A stretch of 64,000 nt of DNA from Rubrivivax sp. (lineage in GTDB: Bacteria > Pseudomonadota > Gammaproteobacteria > Burkholderiales > Burkholderiaceae_C), in assembly GCA_020248915.1 (NCBI GenBank), contig JADCGP010000021.1, positions 32,663 to 96,662 of the forward strand, in the 5' to 3' direction. This document shows, one piece after another, positions 51,625 through 60,251 of the stretch (its first letter is position 1; every line of letters starts with the position of its first letter). Made by a program: the position numbers and the translations under genes. The notes below the pieces were generated by a model, which saw only the letters and a list, made by a program, of their open reading frames with translations, ran no database searches and was not told where the DNA came from.

Positions 51625-54451
51625 GCAGGCGCTCTCCTTGCGGGTCGAAGAAAGGCGTGGCCACCACCTCGGCAGCGAAGGCCGTGCCCAGGTGATGAAC
51701 GGTGATGCGCTCGCCCACGCGCGAGCGGCCGCGCTGCAGCATCGCCAGCGCCACGGGAAGGCCTAGGCTGGGGCTGTGGTGGCTGCTGGTGACGAAGCCT
51801 TCGATCGGTCCGGGCGGTCCCGGCGGCGCCACGGCGTGCGCGCCCACCGGTAGCTTGGTCCTCCGGTCCACCGGCACCAGGCCGACCAGCTGCATGCGTT
51901 GCGGGTCGAGCGCGGCCGGGCGCAGCAGGGAGCGGCGGCCGACGAAGTTGGCGGCCTTCTTCGCGATGCCGCGGTCCATGCCGATGTCGCCGGGCAGCGT
52001 GGTGCCGTCGGTGTCGCCGCCCACGTGGAGGTAGCCCTTCTCGGTGCGCATCACCATCAGGGCCTCGATGCCGCAGGGCACGGCATCGAGGTCCTGGCCG
52101 AGCTCCCACAGCCGTTCGAGCAGGACCTGGGTCTGCTGCGCGGGCAGGTTGATCTCGTAGCCGAGCTCGCCGTTGAAGCTGGCACGCAGCACGCGCATGC
52201 GGGTGCCGGCGTGCTCGATCTCGCGCAGGGTCATGTGCTTCATCGTGCAGGGGGCCAGCGCAGCGTCGAGGCCCGCCGCCTCCAGCAGCGCCCACGCGCG
52301 CGGCCCGCTGACCGTGACGTTGCCCCAGGCCGAGGTCACCGGTGTCACCAGCACGCGATGGCGCACGTACTCGCATTGCAGCCACTCCTCGAAGGCGAGA
52401 GCCACGCGCTCCACGCCGCCCGAGGTGGTGTTGACCCAGAAGCGGTCCGGCGCCATGCGGGCGACGATGCCGTCGTCGAAGACCACGCCGTTCTCGTCGA
52501 TCAGGATGCCGTAGCGCGCGCCGCCGACGGGGAGCGTCGACATCGTGCCGACGTACATCAGGTCCAGGAAGTCGGCTGCATCGGGGCCGAAGACCTCGAT
52601 CTTGCCGAGCGGCGAGCCTTCGAACAGGCCCACGGTGCGTCGCACCTGCAGCGCCTCGCGCTGCGCCGCCTGCGCCAGGCTCTCGCCGTGCCGCGGGTAG
52701 GCCGCGGGGCGCAGCCAGCTGCCGAATTCCTCGAACAGTCCCTGGCGCGCCACGTGCCAGTCGTGTCCCGGCATGCGCCTGAGCGGCTTGATGCGCTCGC
52801 CGCTGCGGCTGCCGGCGATGGCATTGATCGTCACCGGCTTGAACGGCGGGCGGAACTTCGTCGTGCCCACCTGCGGCGGCGTGCGCTGCGTGTGGCCGCC
52901 CATCAACACGATGGCGTTGACGTTGCTCGTCTTGCCCTGGTCGGTGGCCATGCCCAGGGTGGTGTAGCGCTTCAAGTGCTCCACCGAGCGGTAGTTCTCG
53001 CGCGCGGCCAGCGCCACGTCGCTGTCGGCCACGTCGTTCTGCAGGTCGACGAACACCTTGCCCGGGCGGCGGCCCAGCGCGGACAGGGCTGCCGCTGAAG
53101 GGCGGTTGTCGGCCGGCACCTCGCCGGCCTCCAGATCGCCGGCGCAGGCGCCGACCACGCTGATGCCGGGCAGCGCCGAGGCCGGCACGAACATCGAGGC
53201 CCGCTCGTCCCAGCGCAGCCTGCCGCCGGCCATCGAGTAGAGGTTCACCGCCGGCGTCCAGCCACCGGCCACGGCGATGCAGTCGGCGGCGATCTCGTGC
53301 CGCGTGCGCCCATCGTGGCCGATCACCGTGGCCCCGGTCACCGCGCGGCCGCCGTGCGCCGCGACGATGGCGCTGGCGCGATGAACCGGCACCCCGGGCG
53401 GGGCTGGTGCAGCAGCTTCGGTCCGGTGATCGACGATGGCGGCCACTTCGACGCCGGCCGCCTGCAGCGCGCGGGCCACGCCATAGGCGCTGTCGCAGGC
53501 CCCGGCCAGCAGCACGCGGCGACCGCAGGCCACGCCGTACAGCTCGGCGTAGCGCTGCACGGCGCTCGCCAGCATCACGCCGGGCCGGTCGTTGTCGGGG
53601 AAGAGCATGGGCCGCTCGAAGGCGCCGCAGGCGACCACGGTGTGCTGCGCGCGGATCTTCCACAGCCGCTCGCGCACTCCGCCGCCCACGGCCTCAACCG
53701 CCACCGCGAGGCGATGGTCGTACAGGCCGAAGACCGTGCAGCCCGTGTGCACGCGCACGCCGGCCTGCACGGCCTCGTCCGCCAGGGCCGCGACGCACGC
53801 GCGGCCGGCGTCGCCCTGCGCGGCGGTCCAGCCGCCCAGTCGCGGCTGGCCTTCCATCAGCAGCACCTCGCGGCCGTCGCGGGCGGCGCGAATCGCCGCC
53901 TGCAGCCCCGCCACGCCACCGCCCACCACCAGCGTGTGCACCTGCAACGACAGCTCGTCGTAGCGGTCGGGGTCGGCGCCGGTGGCGTGGCCGGCGGCAT
54001 GGCCCAGGCCGGCCGCGCGGCGGATCGCGGGTTCGAACCAGCGCCAGCCCGGCCACATGAAAGTCTTGTAGTAGAAGCCCGCCGGCAGCAGGCCCGGGAA
54101 GCGGGCGGCGAGCGCGCCGATGTCGAAGCCGAGGCTGGGCCACGCATTGCCGGGCCGGGCCACCAGGCCGTCGGCCAGCAGGATGTCGGTGGCACGCGTG
54201 TTGGGCGTGCGCCGGGCGCCGTCGCCGAGGTCCATCAGGCCGGTCGGCTCCTCCACGCCGCAGCTGAAGATGCCGCGTGGCCGGTGCAGCTTGAAGCTGC
54301 GACCGACGTGCACCGTGCCGCTGGCCAGCAGGGCCGAGGCCAGCGTGTCGCCCGGGTGGCCGTGCAGCGCACGCCCGTCGAAGCGGAAACGGAGCGTTCG
54401 CGAGCGGTCGATCCAGGCGCCGGCCGGTGCGGGGAGACGGTGGCCGCTCAT
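51611..54451 (-). CDS. soxA: Sarcosine oxidase alpha subunit
   Basis: 946 residues. Order: N-terminal 2Fe-2S-like fold without its full cysteine set (about 20-100, with FSCGVEEPTGLM), NAD/FAD-type domain (about 165-480; VVGGGVAGLQAAIRAARDG near 170), helical linker and a C-terminal aminomethyltransferase (GcvT)-like folate domain (about 590-940; FEGSPLGKIEVFGPDAADF, MRTEKGYLHVGGDTDGT). It oxidises sarcosine with SoxB and passes the methyl group to tetrahydrofolate as methylene-THF. Its start overlaps the soxD stop by ATGA. Confidence 0.97.
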   Translation of the reverse strand: MSGHRLPAPAGAWIDRSRTLRFRFDGRALHGHPGDTLASALLASGTVHVGRSFKLHRPRGIFSCGVEEPTGLMDLGDGARRTPNTRATDILLADGLVARPGNAWPSLGFDIGALAARFPGLLPAGFYYKTFMWPGWRWFEPAIRRAAGLGHAAGHATGADPDRYDELSLQVHTLVVGGGVAGLQAAIRAARDGREVLLMEGQPRLGGWTAAQGDAGRACVAALADEAVQAGVRVHTGCTVFGLYDHRLAVAVEAVGGGVRERLWKIRAQHTVVACGAFERPMLFPDNDRPGVMLASAVQRYAELYGVACGRRVLLAGACDSAYGVARALQAAGVEVAAIVDHRTEAAAPAPPGVPVHRASAIVAAHGGRAVTGATVIGHDGRTRHEIAADCIAVAGGWTPAVNLYSMAGGRLRWDERASMFVPASALPGISVVGACAGDLEAGEVPADNRPSAAALSALGRRPGKVFVDLQNDVADSDVALAARENYRSVEHLKRYTTLGMATDQGKTSNVNAIVLMGGHTQRTPPQVGTTKFRPPFKPVTINAIAGSRSGERIKPLRRMPGHDWHVARQGLFEEFGSWLRPAAYPRHGESLAQAAQREALQVRRTVGLFEGSPLGKIEVFGPDAADFLDLMYVGTMSTLPVGGARYGILIDENGVVFDDGIVARMAPDRFWVNTTSGGVERVALAFEEWLQCEYVRHRVLVTPVTSAWGNVTVSGPRAWALLEAAGLDAALAPCTMKHMTLREIEHAGTRMRVLRASFNGELGYEINLPAQQTQVLLERLWELGQDLDAVPCGIEALMVMRTEKGYLHVGGDTDGTTLPGDIGMDRGIAKKAANFVGRRSLLRPAALDPQRMQLVGLVPVDRRTKLPVGAHAVAPPGPPGPIEGFVTSSHHSPSLGLPVALAMLQRGRSRVGERITVHHLGTAFAAEVVATPFFDPQGERLHGRA

Positions 54452-54723
54452 GGCGCAGCTTCCGGCGGCATCTCGGTGATGGCGCAGACCGCGCTCACCT
54501 CGTGCGTGACCGTGTCACGCCTCACGTTGAACCACATCCCGCAGCCGTAGGTGTGCCGCCAGCGCTCGGCGTGCGAGCCCTTGGGGTTCTCGCGCAAGAA
54601 GAGGTAGCGGCCCCAGGTCGCGTCGTCGCAGTCCAGCGGCGGACGGGCGATGCCGGTGGTGCCGCCGCAGTGGAACTCGCTGGCCGCGCGCGGGCCGCAC
54701 CAGGGGCAGTGGAGTTGCATCAT
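54448..54723 (-). CDS. soxD: Sarcosine oxidase delta subunit
   Basis: 91 residues. The zinc site is assembled from LHCPWCGPR (Cys6, Cys9) with His and Cys in RWRHTYGCGMWFNVRRDT. SEFHCGG and DATWGRYLFLRENPKG are typical. It is the small zinc-binding subunit of the heterotetramer. Overlap with soxA (four bases) indicates coupling. Separated from soxB by a repeat-containing 143-base gap, unlike the usually tight soxBD junction. Confidence 0.95.
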   Translation of the reverse strand: MMQLHCPWCGPRAASEFHCGGTTGIARPPLDCDDATWGRYLFLRENPKGSHAERWRHTYGCGMWFNVRRDTVTHEVSAVCAITEMPPEAAP

Positions 54724-54823
54724 GTCGTCAGGCCGTGTCGCATGATGGGGCTCGCAGGGCCGGCGTCAGACCACCGTGGCCAAGCGGCCGCCGCGGAACC
54801 GGCTTGGCCGTGCCGCTGGCGGT

Positions 54824-54864
54824 GCCCCCTGGGGGAGGCGCCGAAGGCGCTTCGGACGGGGGGC
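54824..54864. repeat. palindromic intergenic element between soxB and soxD
   Basis: Nested inverted repeats: an outer GCCCCC...GGGGGGC pair (54824-54829 and 54858-54864), CCCCC-T-GGGGG, and an inner CCGAAG-GCG-CTTCGG hairpin (54841-54855). Elements of this type (CCCCCTGGGGGAGGCG...) recur between genes in Burkholderiales genomes. A REP/BIME-like role in mRNA processing is inferred. Confidence 0.6.
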
Positions 54865-54866
54865 AT

Positions 54867-56126
54867 CTAGTGCGCGATGCCGGCCGCAGCGGCCTCGTCG
54901 ATCAGCCGTCCGGTGTGGAAGCGCGCGAGCTGGAAGGGTTCGGCCAGCTCGTGGTGTCGACCGGTGGCGAGCCAGTGCGCCAGCGTCCAGCCGCCCACCG
55001 GGATGGCCTTGAAGCCCCCCGTGCCCCAGCCGCAGTTGATGGAGAGGCCGGGCACCGGCGTCGGGCCGATGATGGGGCTGGAGTCGGCCACCACGTCCAC
55101 GATGCCGGCCCACTGGCGCAGCAGCCGCAGGCGGCCGAGCGTCGGGAACATCTCGGCGGTGGCGGCCAGCACCTGCTGCATCACGTCGAAGCTGCCGCGC
55201 TGCGCGTAAGAGGGAAAGTGGTCGAGCGCGCCGCCGATCACCACCTCGCCCTTGTCGCTCTGGCTCCAGTACGCGCCCAGGGCCGGCGACAGCGTCACGG
55301 TGTTCAGCACGGGCTTCACCGGCTCGCTCACCATCGCCTGCAGCGCGTAGCTCGTCACCGGCAGTTCGAAGCCCGCCATGCGCGCCAGCACCGAAGAATG
55401 CCCCGCCACCGCCAGCGCCACCTGCTCGGCGCGGATCGGGCCGCGCGGCGTCTGCACGCCCACCACGCGCTCGCCCTGCTTCAGGAAGCCCGTCACGGGG
55501 CAGTTCTGGACGATGTCCACGCCCAGGGCCGATGCGGCGCGGGCGTAGCCCCAGGCCACCGCGTCGTGCCGTGCCGGCCCGGCCCGGCGCTGGATGAAGC
55601 CGCCGAGGATGGGGAAGCGGGCGTCCGTGCCGAAGTTCAGCCGCGGCTCGAGCGCCTGCAGTGCACGCGCATCCAGCAGCTCGGCGTCGATGCCGTTGCA
55701 GCGCATCGCGTTGGCCCAGCGGCTCTGGGCGTCGAGGTCGTGCCGCGAATGCGCCAGCGTCAGCACGCCGCGCGCACTGAGCATGATGTTGTAGTTGAGC
55801 TCGCGCGACAGGCCCTCGTAGAGCTTCAGCGAGAAGTCGTACAGGCGCGCGCTTTCGGGGTAGAGGTAGTTCGAACGCACGATCGTGGTGTTGCGGCCGG
55901 TGTTGCCGCCGCCGATCCACCCGGCCTCCAGAACCGCGACGTTCGTGATGCCGTGGTTCCTGGTCAGATAGCAGGCCGTGGCCAGGCCGTGGCCGCCGCC
56001 GCCCACGATGACGATGTCGTACGCCGCCTTGGGCTCGGCCTCGCGCCAGGCGGGGGCCCAGTCGGCATGGCCGCCGCGCGCGGCGGCCAGCAGATTGCCC
56101 AGCGAATAGCGCGTGCGCGGCTTCAT
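54867..56126 (-). CDS. soxB: Sarcosine oxidase beta subunit
   Basis: 419 residues from the ATG at 56126. A longer frame to 56363 reads into unconserved intergenic DNA. The FAD-binding motif is DIVIVGGGGHGLATACYLTRN (about 40-60), GGNTGRNTTIVRSNYLY follows, and the histidine that covalently holds FMN in heterotetrameric enzymes is in QRRAGPARHDAVAWGYARA. The C-terminal SINCGWGTGGFKAIPVGG is typical. It is the catalytic subunit, converting sarcosine to glycine with release of H2O2. First gene of soxBDAG. Confidence 0.97.
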   Translation of the reverse strand: MKPRTRYSLGNLLAAARGGHADWAPAWREAEPKAAYDIVIVGGGGHGLATACYLTRNHGITNVAVLEAGWIGGGNTGRNTTIVRSNYLYPESARLYDFSLKLYEGLSRELNYNIMLSARGVLTLAHSRHDLDAQSRWANAMRCNGIDAELLDARALQALEPRLNFGTDARFPILGGFIQRRAGPARHDAVAWGYARAASALGVDIVQNCPVTGFLKQGERVVGVQTPRGPIRAEQVALAVAGHSSVLARMAGFELPVTSYALQAMVSEPVKPVLNTVTLSPALGAYWSQSDKGEVVIGGALDHFPSYAQRGSFDVMQQVLAATAEMFPTLGRLRLLRQWAGIVDVVADSSPIIGPTPVPGLSINCGWGTGGFKAIPVGGWTLAHWLATGRHHELAEPFQLARFHTGRLIDEAAAAGIAH

Positions 56127-56502
56127 GGTGCCGACCTTAGGCGATCCTCGTCTGCGCGTCTTCGGCCGGCCGCACCCGCACTTAGGCGCGACGCACGGAT
56201 CGTGCGGCGGCGCCGGCTCGGCGAGCCGCAACTGCCGGGCCCGGGGCGCGCACTGCTGCAGGCTCGATGAAGGCCTTCGTGACGTGTGCTGCCGGGTGTC
56301 GGCGGCGCGCATCCATGCGAGTCGCCGCGGGTGCAGCACGCTGCGCAGGGCCTGTCGCTGCACGCTGCCGCATCCAGCCGCCGCGCAGCCGCAACGTCGT
56401 CATGCCCAGGCCACCTGCCATGCCGTCTCGTCTGCATCGTGCGCGACTGCCGCACCCCACGAGCTCCCACGCCCTGCAGCGGAAGCCAGCGCCGGGGCGG
56501 AG
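56127..56502. other. 376-base region between soxB and the broken regulator
   Basis: This divergent spacer should hold the soxB promoter. No clear -35/-10, palindrome or ORF was recognised. A 79-codon plus-strand frame at 56267-56506 has no protein pattern. Confidence 0.4.
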
Positions 56503-57071
56503 GTGAGCCCGGCAACGCCGACCGTGGGCGCGCGCCTGCGAGTCCCGCTCGCCATGCATGGCCGGTCGCCGCGAGAACCCGCGCGCCGCGCCAGCCTGAC
56601 CGGCGCCGCGAGCGGGGCCATCGAACGCGATGTGATGTCGCCGTCGTTCCGCCGTCGTTCGCGCCGTCGTTCGCTCCATGCTGAAGATCGTAGAGTGCTT
56701 CCCGATCACGATGTCGGAGTTCTTCGCGATCGACCCGTCCAGGGAAACCCAGGTGTTCTTGCCGGGCCCCGGGATGCGGTAGGCGGGCAGCGGCCGCATC
56801 TCGGTGTGCCAGGTCGGGCACGACCGGAAGGGGCGTCCGCTGCAGCTGCTCATCGAGCGCTACGCGCCCGGCACCGGGACCGCCACGGCGCCGCACAGCC
56901 ACTCCGGCGACGAGGGCGGCGCGGTGATCCAGGGCCAGCTCGAGGTGACGGTCGGGGGCAGGCGCGGCGTGCCGGGCCCGGGCAGGGCGGTCCGTGCTCG
57001 AATCGCCTGCCGCACGGGTTGCGCAATGTCGGCGATGGCGAGGCCGTGGTCGTGAGCCCCAATACGCCCCC
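56503..57071 (+). pseudogene. Decayed XRE-HTH/cupin transcriptional regulator (PuuR-like)
   Basis: Pieces of one regulator lie in two frames. From a GTG at 56503 the HTH region reads VGARLRVPLAMHGRSPREPA, then RRASLTGAASGAIERDVMSPS, a worn version of the XRE pattern. At 56678 the frame changes and the protein continues MLKIVECFPITMSEFFAIDP. A TAG at 56780-56782 interrupts it, then YAPGTGTATAPHSHSGDEGG and VIQGQLEVTVGG give the cupin half. Around 56965-57000 the frame changes back and ends RLPHGLRNVGDGEAVVVSP with no normal stop. Two frameshifts, one nonsense codon and lost C-terminus make expression of a working protein impossible. It is divergent from soxB, which it probably once regulated. 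Confidence 0.82.
56639..56673 (+). repeat. three-copy 11-12-bp tandem repeat at the first frameshift of the pseudogene
   Basis: CGCCGTCGTTC occurs three times in a row with one-base differences (56639-56649, 56650-56660, 56662-56673). It lies exactly where the reading frame of the regulator changes, so slippage or duplication here probably made the first lesion. Confidence 0.75.
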
Positions 57072-57104
57072 GGTCCGATCGTCGCCCGGCCTCGCCCGAC
57101 GCTG

Positions 57105-59279
57105 TCACCGCAGGCGCAGCGTCCCGCCCTGCACCAGCGTGGCGTGCGAGATGGTGGGGCCGTCCACCGCGACGCCGTTCCACTGCGCACGCCACCCGCG
57201 GCCTGCGATCGAGACCACGCGGTCGGGGCCGAGGTGCAGCTCGGCATCGACCATCGGGCTGCCGAGCGCGTACTCGCCGCTGAAGGGCTGGGCCGGGTAG
57301 AGGCCGAGCATCGCGAACACGAGCCAGGCGCTCATCTGGCCGACGTCGTCGTTGCCTGCCAGGCCGTCGGGGCCGGTGCCGTAGAACCGCCGCACGATGC
57401 GCTCGCGCAGCCGCTGGCCCTTGTGCGGCGCATCGGTCCAGGCGTACAGCCAGGTGATGTGGTGGCTGGGCTCGTTGCCGTGGGCGTACTGCCCGATCAT
57501 CGCCTCCTGGCCGAGCAGCTTGTCGGGGCTGGGCACGGGCAGCCGGAAGAAGCGGTCGAGCCAGTCCTCGAGCGCCTTCGGCCCCCCCAGACGCGCCAGA
57601 AAGCCCTCCACGTCGTGCAGCGCCGGCGTCGCGGTGTACTGCCAGGCGTTGGCCTCGGTGTAGTCGCCCGGGTTTCTCATCGGCGAGGTGGCCCTCACCG
57701 GGTCGAAGGGGGTGCGCCAGCGGCCCTGGCTGTCCTTGCCGCGCAGCGTGCCGGTCTCGTCGTCGAACAGGTTCAGCCAGCTGCGCGAGCGGGCGCGGAA
57801 GCGCTCGGCGAGCCCGGCCTCGCCGAGGCGCCCGGCCACCGCGGCGACGGCCGCGTCCCCCAGGCCCCACTCGGCCGTCTTGCTCACGGACTCGCCCGGC
57901 TGCAGGTCGAAGGGCAGGTAGCCGTGCCGGTCGAGCACGCTCCAGTCGCGCTGGGCCCACGCCGGCGCGTCGGGTCGCTCGCGGGTTCCGGTCTCCACCA
58001 TCGCGGCCAGCGCCGCGTGCTCGTCGATGGCGCCCTCGGCCCCGAAGCCCTTGCGCAGCGCGTCGGCGATCACCGGCAGCGCGGGGTTGCCGATCATGGT
58101 GTAGGTCTCGCGCCCCCAGCTGGTCCACAGCGGCAGCCAGCCCATCTGCCGGTGGTGCGCCAGCATCGTGTTCACGAATCCGGGCACGCGCTCGGGCACG
58201 ACCAGCGTGAACAGCGGGTGCGAGGCGCGGAAGGTGTCCCACAGGCTCAGGGTCGAGTAGTAGACGCCGCCCGGTGCCTGCATCACCTCGCCGCGCGGGC
58301 CGCGCACGCGGCCGTCGGCGTCGGCGATGTCGCTCGGGTGCTGCAGCGCGCGGTACAGCGCCGAGTAGAAGAGGCGCATGGTGCGTGCGTCGCCCCCGAT
58401 GCGGATGCGGCCCAGCAGCGCATTCCACTCGGCATCCGCCGCCGCGCGCACGTCGTCGAAGCCCCGTCCGGCGGCGGTGGCGAGGTTGCCCCGAGCGCCC
58501 GCTTCGTCCACGGTGGACAGCGCGATGCGCGCCTCGAGCACCCGGCCGCGACCGAGGTCGAAGTCGAGCAGCAGGCGCGGGGCCTTCTCGCCGGCGCGCG
58601 CCGGCAGCGTCTGCCGGCGCAGCACCGGATGGCTGAACTGCACGACGAACGAGAGTTGCCGCTCCACCCAGTTGCGCCGCCACACCGTGCCCTGCAGGCC
58701 ATCGTCGCGCGCGGTCACCTCGGCAGCCAGCGCGGCGGGCCCGTCCACGAAGTGCAGGCCGTGCTGCAGGTCCACCAGCACCTGCACGCGGCCCGGCCGG
58801 TCGAAGCGGTAGCGCTGCAGCGCGACCTTGGGCGCCGCGGTGAGTTCCACGCGCACGCCATGGGCGGCCAGGCGCACGCCGTAGTGGCCGGGGCGTGCGT
58901 GCTCGTCGGACTTGACGGCGCCGAAGTCGCGCGTGGCGGCCGTCCAGCGCCAGCCGCTGCGCGGCTGCAGCAGCACGTCGCCCAGCTCGGGGATGCCGGC
59001 GCCGCTGTGGTGCGTGTTGGAGAAGCCCAGGATGCGCGGGTTGCGGAACTGGTAGCCGGCGCTGTAGCTCCAGCCGCGGTCGGCGTTGTCGGGCGCGGGA
59101 AACACCATGCCGAAGGGCACCGTGGCGCCGGGCGTCACGTGGCCGGTGCCGTCGGTGCCGATGAAGGGGTCGACGTGGCGGGTGAACGCCGTCCCCGGGG
59201 CCGGGGCCTGGACCCAGGCCTGGCCGTTCGCCGCGGAGCCGCAGCACGCCAGCACCGCGGCGACGAGCCAGCGCCGCAT
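57105..59279 (-). CDS. GH92 family alpha-mannosidase-like glycosidase
   Basis: 724 residues from the ATG at 59279, with signal peptide MRRWLVAAVLACCGSAANG. It has the N-terminal GH92 opening HVDPFIGTDGTGHVTPGATV and GFSNTHHSGAG, and the catalytic-domain motifs GNEPSHHITWLYAW and GNDDVGQMSAWLVFAMLGLY, which include the calcium-coordinating and acid/base residues. GH92 enzymes are calcium-dependent exo-alpha-mannosidases acting on mannans or N-glycans, most known from Bacteroidetes. Exported. The start shares one base with the stop of the esterase gene (TGATG). Confidence 0.95.
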   Translation of the reverse strand: MRRWLVAAVLACCGSAANGQAWVQAPAPGTAFTRHVDPFIGTDGTGHVTPGATVPFGMVFPAPDNADRGWSYSAGYQFRNPRILGFSNTHHSGAGIPELGDVLLQPRSGWRWTAATRDFGAVKSDEHARPGHYGVRLAAHGVRVELTAAPKVALQRYRFDRPGRVQVLVDLQHGLHFVDGPAALAAEVTARDDGLQGTVWRRNWVERQLSFVVQFSHPVLRRQTLPARAGEKAPRLLLDFDLGRGRVLEARIALSTVDEAGARGNLATAAGRGFDDVRAAADAEWNALLGRIRIGGDARTMRLFYSALYRALQHPSDIADADGRVRGPRGEVMQAPGGVYYSTLSLWDTFRASHPLFTLVVPERVPGFVNTMLAHHRQMGWLPLWTSWGRETYTMIGNPALPVIADALRKGFGAEGAIDEHAALAAMVETGTRERPDAPAWAQRDWSVLDRHGYLPFDLQPGESVSKTAEWGLGDAAVAAVAGRLGEAGLAERFRARSRSWLNLFDDETGTLRGKDSQGRWRTPFDPVRATSPMRNPGDYTEANAWQYTATPALHDVEGFLARLGGPKALEDWLDRFFRLPVPSPDKLLGQEAMIGQYAHGNEPSHHITWLYAWTDAPHKGQRLRERIVRRFYGTGPDGLAGNDDVGQMSAWLVFAMLGLYPAQPFSGEYALGSPMVDAELHLGPDRVVSIAGRGWRAQWNGVAVDGPTISHATLVQGGTLRLR

Positions 59280-60220
59280 CACGCGGCGAGCAGGAAGCCC
59301 AGCACCTCGGGCAGGCGGTCGCGCCAGGCGCGCTCGTTGTGGCCAGTGCCGGCGAACACCTTGCTCACGAAGCGCGGCGCCCGGAAGCCCTTGTCGGCCA
59401 TCAGCGCGTCGACCCGCGCCTGCGCCCGGTCGTACAGCGCGTCGAGGTCCTGGTCGCCGCGGTCCATCCAGATGCGCACGCTGTCGGGGGTGGGGAGCTT
59501 GTCGCGCAGGTAGCGCAGCGCCGCGGCGGGCACGACGTCGTTGCGTTCGTAGCCGCCGATCCAGTGCGTGCTCAGGCATGCGGCGCCGCCGAAGACCCGG
59601 GGGTGCTCGCACAGGCCGTACAGGCTGATCAGGCCGCCCATGCTGGAGCCGGCGAGGAAGGTGTGCTCGCGCTCGCGCCGCGTGGCGTAGCGCGCGTCGA
59701 CGGCGGGCTTGAGCTCCTCGACCAGGAAGCGCAGGTACGCGTCGCTGCGCGGCGGGCCCAGCAGCGCCCGCTCGGCCAGGGTGTCGCGCCAGGTGGCGTC
59801 GAGGTGCGCCACCCAGGCCTCGGGGAAGTACTCGGCGAAGCGCAGTTTGCCGTTGTTCCAGGGCGCAACGACGATGAAGTCGGACAAGGCGCCTCGCGCC
59901 AGCAGCGGCGCGGCCATGCGGTCGAGCTCCCACGCCTGCTTGTTCCAGGTGGTCGAGGGATCGAACAGCATCTGGCCGTCGTGCATGTACAGCACGGCAT
60001 GCGGCCTGCGGCTGTCGTAGCCGGGGGGCAGCCACACGTCCACCGGGCGCGCGTCCACGTGGCGCGAGGCCAGTGCGGGCAGGCGCTCGAGCCGGCCGTG
60101 GCGCACCGTGGCCACGGGGACGGCCGGGACCGCCGTCGAGGGTGCCGGGTGGCTGCAGGCCGTCATCAGTGTGGGTATCGGCAGGGGCAGCGCGAGGATG
60201 TGCCGTCGGGTGAGCTTCAT
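59279..60220 (-). CDS. Esterase-D/enterochelin-esterase-like alpha/beta hydrolase, lipoprotein
   Basis: 313 residues. The N-terminus KLTRRHILALPLPIPTLMTAC has Arg-Arg before the core and ends in a lipobox-like TAC (Cys22), so Tat-exported lipoprotein is possible. The triad is Ser193 in LAGSSMGGL, Asp in WMDRGDQDLD and His in GTGHNERAW. The esterase-D superfamily pattern VWLPPGYDSRRPHAVLYMHDG is clear. It probably removes acyl or feruloyl-type esters from sugars, consistent with being between GH92 and dioxygenase genes. Confidence 0.93.
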   Translation of the reverse strand: MKLTRRHILALPLPIPTLMTACSHPAPSTAVPAVPVATVRHGRLERLPALASRHVDARPVDVWLPPGYDSRRPHAVLYMHDGQMLFDPSTTWNKQAWELDRMAAPLLARGALSDFIVVAPWNNGKLRFAEYFPEAWVAHLDATWRDTLAERALLGPPRSDAYLRFLVEELKPAVDARYATRREREHTFLAGSSMGGLISLYGLCEHPRVFGGAACLSTHWIGGYERNDVVPAAALRYLRDKLPTPDSVRIWMDRGDQDLDALYDRAQARVDALMADKGFRAPRFVSKVFAGTGHNERAWRDRLPEVLGFLLAA

Positions 60221-60251
60221 GGGGGCGGGGGTGCGTCGGGGAGCGGGCAGG

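Noticed and set aside
51611..54451. possible frameshift or split in soxA because of several long alternative frames
   Set aside because: One continuous 946-codon frame carries all expected domains, so the gene is intact.
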